From NCBI RefSeq assembly GCF_026625865.1, contig NZ_CP113067.1:682001-746000 (forward strand): a stretch of 64,000 bases of DNA, given 5' to 3'. Both the position numbers and the translations under genes were made by a program. This stretch comes from Microbacterium sp. SL75 (GTDB lineage Bacteria; Actinomycetota; Actinomycetes; Actinomycetales; Microbacteriaceae). Below the pieces are notes generated by a model that saw nothing but the letters and a program-made list of their open reading frames with translations, ran no database searches and was not told where the DNA came from. Below are positions 17,822 through 24,946 of the stretch, piece after piece; position 1 is the first letter of the stretch; each line of letters opens with the position of its first letter.

Positions 17822-17859
17822 GATCGTATTTACGACCCGAGGCCGGGTGCTATTTACGA
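17822..17859 (-). promoter_or_regulatory. Promoter and operator of XRE/ImmA-like unit
   Basis: A perfect-arm palindrome TCGTA-TT-TACGA (17824-17835) overlaps the minus-strand -10 TACGAT (17827-17822). A second TATTTACGA half-site lies 24 bp upstream (17851-17859; first at 17827-17835). Two sites a little over two helical turns apart suggest cooperative binding, most likely by the XRE protein itself. Confidence 0.65.
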
Positions 17860-17957
17860 AGCCCTGTGCTTGTATGGATGAAGACCGCACGCGAGGCGTC
17901 CGTGGGGGAACCCTCGCGTGCGAGAGGTCGGAAGAGGCTTTCCGGTCCGTCGGCGAT

Positions 17958-17988
17958 GGGCGCGGCACCATTGGGGGGTGCCGCGCCC
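17958..17988 (-). terminator. Terminator hairpin of the LacI operon
   Basis: GGGCGCGGCACC (17958-17969) and its perfect complement (17977-17988) form a 12-bp stem with a 7-nt loop, about 125 bp past the stop of the LacI gene at 18114. The remainder of the 297-bp gap 17817-18113 holds no visible gene. Confidence 0.65.
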
Positions 17989-18113
17989 GTTCGCTCTCCG
18001 GTTCGGGGCAGAGCGTCGCCCAGCCGGGCGAGACCCCGCGAGAGTCGCCGAGAGGTGTCGTCTCCGAGACCGTCCGGGTGGCGGTCACCGCACCCCTTAG
18101 TCGCGGGAGCGCC

Positions 18114-19094
18114 TCACAGCGCGCAGGACTCTCGTTCGATGAGCGACACGTCGATCACCGTCAGCTCATCGAGGCCGAGACCGGCGTCGGGCTGGAGGCG
18201 CGCGAAGACGCGCTCGGCCGCCAGCGCACCGATGCGGCGCGGATCCTGGTCCACCACCGTGACCGAGGGGGTCAGGGTGTCGGCCATCGGGAAATCGCCG
18301 AAGCCGACGAAGGGCATCGCCTGCCCGCGCAGCACGTGCACGAGGGCCATCGACGAGCGGGCGTTCGCGGAGAACACGGCGGTGGGCGGGTCCGAGAGCG
18401 CGCGCAGGCGGTCGAGGGCGGATGCCGCGGACTCACGGTCCGACACCTGCGAGGCGATGAGCTGCTCATCGACGTCGACCCCGGCTTCGCGCAGCGCTCG
18501 CCGCCAGCCCTCGACGCGCTTGGTCTCGGTCGAGAGGTGCACCATGTCGCCGACGTAGGCGATGCGGCGGTGACCGTGCGAGAGCAGATGGGCCGTGGCC
18601 GCGTGCGCGCCGGCTTCGTCGTTCTCGGTGAAGGTGTCGGTGTGAAGGCCCACCGGGGCGCGGTCGACGAACACGATCGGGGTGTGGCCGCGCCAGCGTT
18701 CGAGCCAGGAGTGGTCGGTGCCGACCGGCGCGATGACGAGGCCCGTGAGCTGACGGCCGAGGAGGGACTCGAGCGCGGGCCGCTCGTCGGCCGGGTCTTC
18801 GCCGAGGCTGGTCACGAGGGTCGAAAGCCCCCGGCGTCGCGCGGTGTCCTCGACGGAGCGCGCGATCGCGGCGAAGAACGGGTCGACGACATCGGGAACG
18901 GCCACCCCGATGACCGAGGCGCGCCCCGCGCGGAAGGTCGTCGCGAGGGCGTTGGGCACATAGTTGAGCTCGCGCATCGCGGCCTCGACGAGGGCGCGGG
19001 TGTCGGGCAGCACGTGGGGGTCGTCGTTGAAGACGCGCGACACGGTCTTGGTGCTCACCCCGGCGCGCAGGGCGACATCGCGCATGGTGGTCAC
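18114..19094 (-). CDS. LacI family transcriptional regulator
   Basis: Sugar-responsive repressor of 326 aa. The HTH is TMRDVALRAGVSTKTVSRVF at residues about 3-22, then a full effector-binding domain (VIGVAVPDVVDPFFAAIARS, HLLSHGHRRIAYVGD, FVGFGDFPMADTLTPSVTVV). I chose the GTG at 19094 because GGAGG lies 7 nt upstream and the protein then has the usual short N terminus. It is last in the minus-strand operon FGGY kinase-aldolase-LacI. It is the best candidate to bind the TGACACCGGTGTCA-type sites at the operon start and at the transport operon at 9.3 kb; this pairing is inferred. Confidence 0.92.
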   Translation of the reverse strand: MTTMRDVALRAGVSTKTVSRVFNDDPHVLPDTRALVEAAMRELNYVPNALATTFRAGRASVIGVAVPDVVDPFFAAIARSVEDTARRRGLSTLVTSLGEDPADERPALESLLGRQLTGLVIAPVGTDHSWLERWRGHTPIVFVDRAPVGLHTDTFTENDEAGAHAATAHLLSHGHRRIAYVGDMVHLSTETKRVEGWRRALREAGVDVDEQLIASQVSDRESAASALDRLRALSDPPTAVFSANARSSMALVHVLRGQAMPFVGFGDFPMADTLTPSVTVVDQDPRRIGALAAERVFARLQPDAGLGLDELTVIDVSLIERESCAL

Positions 19095-19247
19095 GAGGCA
19101 CCTCCGGGATAGGGGTTCGGACGGGGGGCTGCTCCGACAGGCCACCCTATCCGGCGGCGGGTGGAACCCGCCCGCCCGGGCCCGCGACGACGCTCCCCCG
19201 CGTGCACCCGCGGGCAGCTCGCCGCGTCCCGGGCGGGCGTGGTCACG

Positions 19248-20135
19248 TCAGCGGCCGTCGACCGCGTCGGCGAGCTCGCGCAGGCGCGGCAGGGCACGAC
19301 CGGTGAGCAGCTCCTCGCGACGGTCGGCGTCGATCGAGAGGCTGTCCTTCCACAGCGACCGGCCGGCCATCGCACCCGAGGCGCCGTTCGCGACGGCGGT
19401 GCGCACCTGTTCGATGAAGGTCTCGTGATCGACGCCGGCCGACAGCACCGCCCACGGCACGCCCTGGGCGACCTCGGTCACGCGGGCACTGGCCTCGGCC
19501 GAGCCGGGGTACTGCAGCTTGAGGATCTTCGCGCCGCAGGCGACGGCGAGCGCGGCGCCGTCGACGACGAGGTCGGCGAACTTCGCGCGGTACTCCTCGT
19601 CGCTCTCGCCCTCGAGCTGGTAGGTCAGCAGCTCGACGATGAGCAGCAGCCCCTCGGCCTCGCACGCGGCGACCAGGTCGCGGATCTCCTGCGCGACGCG
19701 GGAGTCGGCATCCTGCTTGTCGGGGCGCGTGTAGTAGAGCATCTTCGCCACGGTGCCGCCCATGTCGCGGACGGTGCGGGGCGTCACACCCGGCACGAAG
19801 CGCGTGTACTTCAGCGCGTCCACGGTCTCGAATCCCGAGGCGTCGAGGCCGACGACGAGGCCGGTCTCGCGGTCGAGAACGCCGTCGTCGACGATCTGGG
19901 GCAGGGCGACCTCGGGGTCGAGCAGGATCGCGGGGGCGTGGTTGGCGAGGTGGCGCACGAGGTCGGCCTTCACCTCGGCGAGCTCCTCGCGCGTGATCGC
20001 TTCGGAGCCGTTCGGGGCGTCCTTGATGGCGGCCTTCATGCCGTTGCGCTGGTCGGCGGCGACGATGAGCATGTGGCCGTCGGCGGTGCTGATCGACTGG
20101 AGCGCACGGCGCTCGAGCGTGGTGAGTTCGTTCAT
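19248..20135 (-). CDS. Class I aldolase, LacD/YihT family
   Basis: TIM-barrel Schiff-base aldolase of 295 aa. Family members cleave tagatose 1,6-bisphosphate (LacD) or 6-deoxy-6-sulfofructose 1-phosphate (YihT). The N-terminal MLIVAADQRNGMKA, AILLDPEVA, KILKLQYPGS (candidate Schiff-base Lys), AVLSAGVDHETF and AMAGRSLWKD segments all align with that family. It lies 49 bp downstream of the FGGY kinase and 153 bp upstream of the LacI gene, so a kinase-then-aldolase pathway for a ketose is implied. Which phosphorylated ketose is cut cannot be read. No sulfoquinovosidase or sulfo-sugar gene is nearby, so tagatose or another plain ketose is more likely. Confidence 0.82.
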   Translation of the reverse strand: MNELTTLERRALQSISTADGHMLIVAADQRNGMKAAIKDAPNGSEAITREELAEVKADLVRHLANHAPAILLDPEVALPQIVDDGVLDRETGLVVGLDASGFETVDALKYTRFVPGVTPRTVRDMGGTVAKMLYYTRPDKQDADSRVAQEIRDLVAACEAEGLLLIVELLTYQLEGESDEEYRAKFADLVVDGAALAVACGAKILKLQYPGSAEASARVTEVAQGVPWAVLSAGVDHETFIEQVRTAVANGASGAMAGRSLWKDSLSIDADRREELLTGRALPRLRELADAVDGR

Positions 20136-20184
20136 GATCTCTCTTCTCTGGGGTCTTCGCGCGCGGGTCCGCGCGGAGGTCTGG

Positions 20185-21555
20185 TCAGGAGGGGACGGAT
20201 GCCGAGACGAGGCGCCGCGCCATGTCGGCGGCTCCCCACGCGACGTCCTGCTCGCGGGTGGACAGGGACGGTTTCGGCAGCACCTCGGCGCGGGCGCGGC
20301 GGACCGAAGCCATCCCCGCCCAACCGCCGGTCAGGGTGGAGTGGGTGGCAGGAGCGACTTCGCGGTCCATCGCGGCGATGAGCTGGGCGACCTCGTCGTT
20401 GCTGTGACGCAGCGCCGCCAGGAAGATCTCGGCGGGTGATGCCTCGGCGTGGAGGGTCAGGCGCAGCACGCCGTCGTCGTTTCGGGCGCCGGTGACCTCG
20501 ACGGCCCCCGCGGGCAGCTCCCCCTCGAGGGGCAACGCCATGGCCGCGGCGTCGAGGGCATCCCGACCGGCGCGGTCGCTGATGCCGGCGGCGTGCAGGA
20601 CCCGGCGCAGCAGCAGTCCGGTCTTCACGCCCGCGACGAGCACGTGCTGACCGGGCACGACGTGGCGCACCTCGTTGATGAGCGCGTCCGCCAGGCGCTG
20701 ACGCGCCGCGAAGCCCAGGGGCGCGTCGAGCACCCGCAGCAACACCTCTGCGGTGCCGAGCGAGACGTGGTAGCCGTCGGCATCCAGGGTCCCATTGGCT
20801 TGCGCGGCGACGAGGTGGTCGTGGCCGGCGACCGTGAGGGCGGCCCCGGCGACACGGGAGCCGAAGGCCCCAGATGCCGTGCCCCAGGGCAGTCCGCCCC
20901 CGCGCAGCGGCGGCAGGAGGTCGGCGGTGACGCCCAGCGCGTCGAGCATCGCGGGCCAGGCGGCGCCGGAGTCCTGGTCGATGAGGCCGGTGCGCGAGGC
21001 GAGCGAGAGCTCGAGGGCGGTGTCGCCCCCGAGTGCCGCGACGACGAACTCCGGAAGGTCGAGCCACCGCAGGCCCGTGAGGTCGGTGCCCTGATCGCGC
21101 AGCCACGCGAGCTTGGCGACGCTCACCTGGGCACCGAGCGGCAGACCCGTCCGCCCCGCGAACTCCTCGCGCACCACGGCGGGGAATGCGGCGATCTGCG
21201 CGAGCCCGCGCGGGTCGAACCACGCGAAGCCGGGTGCGACGGCCCGGCCTTCGGCGTCGATGAGGATGCCGGTCTCGCCCATGCCCGCGACGGCGAGCGA
21301 GGCGAGCGGGGCGGAGGCGAGCGGAGCGAGTTGCGCATCGATCAGAGCGATCAGCGTCCGGATCGCGCCGAGCAGGTCGTCGGCGACGATGTCGGTGGTC
21401 CCGCCCTCGCCGACGCGCCACGGCGTGGGCACCTGGACGCCGGCGATCTCGCTGCCGTCGTCGGCGATGACGAGCATCTTGATCGCGGTGCTGCCGAGGT
21501 CGAGTCCGCCGTGCAGGCGCGCCGACCTCGAAACCATGTCACCGGTGTCTCGCAT
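20185..21555 (-). CDS. FGGY family carbohydrate kinase
   Basis: Sugar kinase of 456 aa with the N-terminal ATP motif GGLDLGSTAIKMLVIADDG, a central GHDHLVAAQ segment, and LGTAEVLLRVL plus LTGGWAGMASV in the C-terminal domain. It is a paralogue of the kinase at 33896-35290 and distant from XylB at 723. The ATG at 21555 has AAAGGAC upstream; ATG at 21537 is a possible internal start. First gene of the operon with an aldolase and LacI. An operator-like palindrome lies inside the first codons (21537-21550) and another upstream (21604). The substrate is probably a ketose; identity unknown. Confidence 0.85.
   Translation of the reverse strand: MRDTGDMVSRSARLHGGLDLGSTAIKMLVIADDGSEIAGVQVPTPWRVGEGGTTDIVADDLLGAIRTLIALIDAQLAPLASAPLASLAVAGMGETGILIDAEGRAVAPGFAWFDPRGLAQIAAFPAVVREEFAGRTGLPLGAQVSVAKLAWLRDQGTDLTGLRWLDLPEFVVAALGGDTALELSLASRTGLIDQDSGAAWPAMLDALGVTADLLPPLRGGGLPWGTASGAFGSRVAGAALTVAGHDHLVAAQANGTLDADGYHVSLGTAEVLLRVLDAPLGFAARQRLADALINEVRHVVPGQHVLVAGVKTGLLLRRVLHAAGISDRAGRDALDAAAMALPLEGELPAGAVEVTGARNDDGVLRLTLHAEASPAEIFLAALRHSNDEVAQLIAAMDREVAPATHSTLTGGWAGMASVRRARAEVLPKPSLSTREQDVAWGAADMARRLVSASVPS
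21537..21550. promoter_or_regulatory. LacI-type operator inside FGGY kinase start
   Basis: TGTCACCGGTGTCT matches 12 of 14 positions of the palindrome at 9272-9285. It overlaps codons for Asp-Thr-Gly-Asp at the kinase N terminus. Confidence 0.5.
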
Positions 21556-21603
21556 GAGCGGCCGTCCTTTCCGGAACTTCTCCGAGTCCCGGAATTTCAA
21601 GCA

Positions 21604-21632
21604 TGACACCGGTGACTTGCTACGTCTATGGT
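21604..21632 (+). promoter_or_regulatory. Promoter of kinase-HAD gene with LacI-type operator
   Basis: TGACACCGGTGACT (21604-21617) shares 11 leading bases with the 9272 operator. TGACAC (21604-21609) could serve as -35 with TATGGT (21627-21632) as -10, spacer 17 bp, placing the transcription start at the ATG at 21639. It lies between divergent genes and may control both. Confidence 0.55.
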
Positions 21633-21638
21633 GGGGGT

Positions 21639-22853
21639 ATGCCGTCGCCGTGTCAAATACCCGATCTGCTCGCCGTCGTCGTCGCCGGAACCGCCGGCAG
21701 CGGCAAGAGCACGCTCGGGCGGGCGATCGCCGAGACCCTGCGCGCGCCGCTCGTCGACCTCGACAGCGTGACCACGCCGCTGCTCGACGCGCTGCCCGAA
21801 GAGGTGCTGGGCGCGCACTGGCTCACCTCGCCGCACGCCCCCGCGATCCGCGCCGGGCGCTACGCCGCCCTCCGGGCCACCGCCGCCGACGCCCTGGCCA
21901 CGGCCGGCCGCGTGGTGGTCGTCGCCCCCTTCACCGCGGAGCTTTCGGGCGGCACCGAGTGGGACGCGCTGGTCGCCGCCCTCGCCCCCGCCGAGCCCCA
22001 CGTCGTGCACGTCGACGGAGACCCCGCCGTGCTGGCATCCCGTCGCTCCTCGCGCGGGGCCTCTCGCGACGCGCACCGCCCCGACACCGCCCCCGTGGCC
22101 CCCTCGATCCCGGTCACCACCGTCGATGCCGAGCTGTCGACGGCGCAGCAGCTGGCCCGCGTCCTGCCGTCGCTGGGTATCCGGCGGCAGATCGATGCGG
22201 GCGCCGAGATCTTCACGCGCGAGTTCGACGCCGTGCTCTTCGACCTCGACGGCACGCTGGTGGACTCCACGGCATCCGTGGTGCGGTCATGGCGCCGTTT
22301 CGCCGAACACTTCGGTGTGTCCATGAAGGCCCTGCACGCCAATCACGGCCAGCCCGCGCGCACGCTCGTCGGCCTGTTGCTGCCCGCCGAGCGCCACACC
22401 GAGGCGCTCGCCCACGTCACCGAGCTAGAGGTGACGGATGCCGTGGGCCTGGCGCCCGTCCGCGGCGCCGCCGTGTTCTTCGCGTCGGTGCCCGCCGAGC
22501 GCCGGGCGATCGTGACGTCGGGGTCGGTGCCGATCGCCACCGCCCGACTGGAAGCCGCCGGTTACGAGCGGCCCGCGGTGTTCGTCACGGTCGACGACGT
22601 CGAGAACGGCAAGCCTCACCCCGAGCCGTTCCTCACGGCCGCGATGCGCCTCGGTGTCGCCCCGGGGCGCTGCCTCGTCGTCGAGGACGCGCCCGCCGGC
22701 ATCGTCGCCGCCCGCGCGGCAGGGTGCGCCGTCCTCGCCCTGACCGGCACGACGACCGAGGAGGAGCTGAGTGCCGACCTCGTGGTGGACGGACTGGATG
22801 CCGTGCGCCTCGAGGTCGCGGCATCCGGGGCGCTGCGACTGGTGCCGGCCTGA
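21639..22853 (+). CDS. P-loop kinase fused to HAD phosphatase
   Basis: Two-domain protein of 404 aa. Residues about 8-165 form a small-molecule kinase-like P-loop domain (GTAGSGKST near 17-25; gluconokinase/shikimate kinase-like). Residues about 195-400 are a HAD subfamily IA phosphatase (FDAVLFDLDGTLVDS, IVTSGSV, NGKPHPEPF, LVVEDAPAGI). All four HAD motifs look intact. Kinase plus phosphatase in one chain suggests either a futile-cycle switch or two steps on one sugar phosphate. The leaderless ATG at 21639 fits the -10 at 21627; an ATG at 21603 would put the operator inside the coding region. It is divergent from the FGGY-aldolase operon. Confidence 0.8.
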   Translation: MPSPCQIPDLLAVVVAGTAGSGKSTLGRAIAETLRAPLVDLDSVTTPLLDALPEEVLGAHWLTSPHAPAIRAGRYAALRATAADALATAGRVVVVAPFTAELSGGTEWDALVAALAPAEPHVVHVDGDPAVLASRRSSRGASRDAHRPDTAPVAPSIPVTTVDAELSTAQQLARVLPSLGIRRQIDAGAEIFTREFDAVLFDLDGTLVDSTASVVRSWRRFAEHFGVSMKALHANHGQPARTLVGLLLPAERHTEALAHVTELEVTDAVGLAPVRGAAVFFASVPAERRAIVTSGSVPIATARLEAAGYERPAVFVTVDDVENGKPHPEPFLTAAMRLGVAPGRCLVVEDAPAGIVAARAAGCAVLALTGTTTEEELSADLVVDGLDAVRLEVAASGALRLVPA

Positions 22854-22886
22854 GCCGGTGCGAAGAGGCCGCCGTTACGACAGCGA

Positions 22887-22918
22887 CGAGGGCCGGCGGA
22901 TGACTCCGCCGACCCTCG
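22887..22918. terminator. Bidirectional terminator hairpin
   Basis: CGAGGG-cc-GGCGGA (22887-22900) pairs with TCCGCC-ga-CCCTCG (22905-22918) between two convergent genes. Confidence 0.65.
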
Positions 22919-22930
22919 GATGAGCCGCTG

Positions 22931-23458
22931 TCAGGAGGCGGCGACGATGATGTCGAACGTGGTGCGCTGTCCGTCGGCGCCGGCGATCCACCCCTTGGTG
23001 GTGCCGACCTTCTCGCCGGAGAATGCGGCGTAGAACGAGGCGTCGTCGTCGGTGGCGCCGGTGGTGGCCGCGTCGAACGTGGCCACGGCGTTGTCTTCGG
23101 TGCCGCCGGTGCCGGTGAACCTCCCCCCGTTCTCGGTGTCGAGCACGACGATCAGCGACTGACCCGGCGCCAGCGTCACGGGGCCCTTGGCGAGGTCGGC
23201 GGGGGTGAGGAACAGCGGGGCGGGCTGACCGTCGAGCACGATGCCCTGTTCGTTGTCGGGGGTCACGTCTTCATCCTGGCTCGGGGTGGGGACACCGTCG
23301 ATGAAGGTGTCGTCCTGCGGGGCGGGGACGCCGTCGATGAAGGTGCTCTGATCGGAGGCGGGGGTTGCCTGGGCGGCGGCGTAGGCGGCGGCACCGGTGC
23401 TGATCAGGCCCACGGCGAGGATCGACGCGGTCACGGCGGTGAGGGTTCGAATGCGCAT
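22931..23458 (-). CDS. Secreted protein with TFIDGVP duplication
   Basis: Small exported protein of 175 aa, unrecognised. It has a typical Sec signal peptide (MRIRTLTAVTASILAVGLIS, then an Ala-rich cleavage region). The N-terminal mature part contains a duplicated acidic motif (TFIDGVPAPQDD and TFIDGVPTPSQDE) in a probably disordered stretch. The C-terminal part (VTLAPGQSLIVVLDTENG onward) looks beta-rich. It is divergent from the sigma factor gene at 23679, with about 220 bp between, so it may be a target of that sigma factor. The ATG at 23458 has AAAGG upstream. No enzymatic motif is visible. Confidence 0.7.
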   Translation of the reverse strand: MRIRTLTAVTASILAVGLISTGAAAYAAAQATPASDQSTFIDGVPAPQDDTFIDGVPTPSQDEDVTPDNEQGIVLDGQPAPLFLTPADLAKGPVTLAPGQSLIVVLDTENGGRFTGTGGTEDNAVATFDAATTGATDDDASFYAAFSGEKVGTTKGWIAGADGQRTTFDIIVAAS

Positions 23459-23576
23459 GAGCTGCACCTTTCGGTCGGTATGCCGCGCCCCGCCCCTGGT
23501 GGACGAGTGATGATCGCGGCCTGTACCGAGGGAATGGCCGTGACCGCGATCCGTCTTTCACGATCCGCGAGAAAAC

Positions 23577-23594
23577 TTCCTGGAGGTTTCCTGG
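23577..23594. promoter_or_regulatory. Direct repeats in sigma/secreted-protein intergenic region
   Basis: TTCCTGG occurs at 23577-23583 and 23588-23594, 11 bp apart, one helical turn. CGATCCG is also repeated just upstream. This may be a regulator site for the divergent genes. No protein can be assigned. Confidence 0.35.
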
Positions 23595-23678
23595 GAACGG
23601 TCGGCGAGAGCCGAGAGCGCCTGCGGGTGCGCTTCGTCCGCCGTGAAAGAAACCGCCGCGGCCGGACATGATGAAGGT

Positions 23679-24215
23679 GTGCAGCCTTTCTCTCCGGACC
23701 GCTCTCGTGCGTACGAGTCGCTCGTACGCATGCACGGTGACGCCGTTCTGCGATTTTTGCGACGACGCACCGAGCCGCAGACCGCCGAAGACGTCTTCTC
23801 CGAGACCATGCTCGTCCTCTGGCGGCGCTTCGACGATGTGCCCGATGAGCCCCTGCCCTGGCTGTATGTCACCGCGCGCAATTGTCTGCGCACCGCCGAA
23901 CGGTCGACACGGCGCCAGTGGCGCGTCGTCGAGAAGATCACGACCATCGACCCACCCGCCGACGCCGTCGACGCCGGGCCCGAAGAAGATCCCCGAGCGG
24001 ACTGCCTGCGAAACGCCCTGGCCCGACTCTCCACGACCGACGCGGAAGTGCTGCGCCTGTGGGCATGGGAAGAGCTCGCACCCCCCGAGATCGCGACGGT
24101 CCTCGACATCTCCGTCAACGCCGCCACCATCCGCCTGCATCGAGCCAAGAAGAAGCTCAGACAGGAAATGGACCGATCCCACCGACCCACCACCACGAAA
24201 GGAGGAGACCGATGA
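23679..24215 (+). CDS. ECF-type RNA polymerase sigma factor
   Basis: Protein of 178 aa. Region 2 is visible in VLRFLRRRTEPQTAEDVFSE and WRRFDDVPDEPLPWLYVTAR. Region 4 is visible in LARLSTTDAEVLRLWAWEEL followed by ATVLDISVNAATIRLHRAKK. It directs RNA polymerase to a small regulon, often for envelope stress. The GTG at 23679 fits a leaderless mRNA with CATGAT at 23667-23672. Its stop overlaps the next ATG (ATGA), so the partner membrane protein is co-translated, as usual for sigma/anti-sigma pairs. Confidence 0.88.
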   Translation: MQPFSPDRSRAYESLVRMHGDAVLRFLRRRTEPQTAEDVFSETMLVLWRRFDDVPDEPLPWLYVTARNCLRTAERSTRRQWRVVEKITTIDPPADAVDAGPEEDPRADCLRNALARLSTTDAEVLRLWAWEELAPPEIATVLDISVNAATIRLHRAKKKLRQEMDRSHRPTTTKGGDR

Positions 24216-24793
24216 ACGACGACGACCTGAGAGCACTGCTCCGCGACGCAGACCCCGGCCGCGGGCAGCAGCCCCTCGATGATGCACGTATCCGGCGCAT
24301 CGTCGCTGCCGCGGAGCGCGACGGTCTCGGCGGCACCGGCGAACCGGCCCCCCGGCGTCGGCGTCGCCTGTTCGCCGGAGCCTCCATCGGAGCCGCCGCG
24401 ACCGCTGCCGCCGGCCTGCTCATCGCCGGCCTCGTCGCCACGCCCGCCGTGCAAGCCCCCGGACCCTCCGAGACCTCTGCGTCCTGCGCGCCCACGAGCG
24501 TCGAGAGCCTGCGCGACTCCGACACCGCCTACGAGGCCACCGCGATCACCGTCGTCGGCGACGACGTCACCCTCGAGGTGACCCGGGTGTTCGCCGGATC
24601 CCCCGGACGCACGCTGACCGTTCCCCAGCAGCACGATCCCGCCAATCCCGACGGCGCAGGTCTGTTCGTGGCCGGAGAGTCGTACCTCATCGCCTCCGCC
24701 GATGAGTACATCTCCGACTGCGACAGCGGCCCGGCGACAGACGCGCTCCGCCAGATCTACGCCCGGGCATTCCCCTCGCCGACGACGAGGTGA
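24212..24793 (+). CDS. Putative anti-sigma factor membrane protein
   Basis: Protein of 193 aa with a cytoplasmic N-terminal segment of about 50 residues (MNDDDLRALLRDADPGRGQQ), one transmembrane helix (GAAATAAAGLLIAGLVA, about 57-77) and an extracellular domain of about 115 residues with two cysteines (SASCAPTS and ISDCDSG) that could form a disulfide. The zinc-binding HxxxCxxC motif of classical ZAS anti-sigma factors is absent, so the anti-sigma role rests on topology and its overlap with the sigma gene. Excellent ribosome site AAAGGAGGAG. Confidence 0.7.
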   Translation: MNDDDLRALLRDADPGRGQQPLDDARIRRIVAAAERDGLGGTGEPAPRRRRRLFAGASIGAAATAAAGLLIAGLVATPAVQAPGPSETSASCAPTSVESLRDSDTAYEATAITVVGDDVTLEVTRVFAGSPGRTLTVPQQHDPANPDGAGLFVAGESYLIASADEYISDCDSGPATDALRQIYARAFPSPTTR

Positions 24794-24946
24794 CCCGTGT
24801 CGCGTCGCGGCATGCCCTCTCACGTCCGTCGGGGGCCCGGCCGGCCGCAAATGCTACCGGTATCCGTCGTAAACACCAGGGGCCGTTTCTCGTCAGGGGC
24901 TTTTCCTACCGTGTGGGGACGCACTCGCCCCGACCTGAGGAAAATC

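Noticed and set aside
19248..21555. Sulfoquinovose degradation cluster (YihT-like aldolase)
   Set aside because: No sulfo-sugar transporter, glucosidase or isomerase partners are nearby; the FGGY kinase and LacD-like features fit ordinary ketoses equally well.
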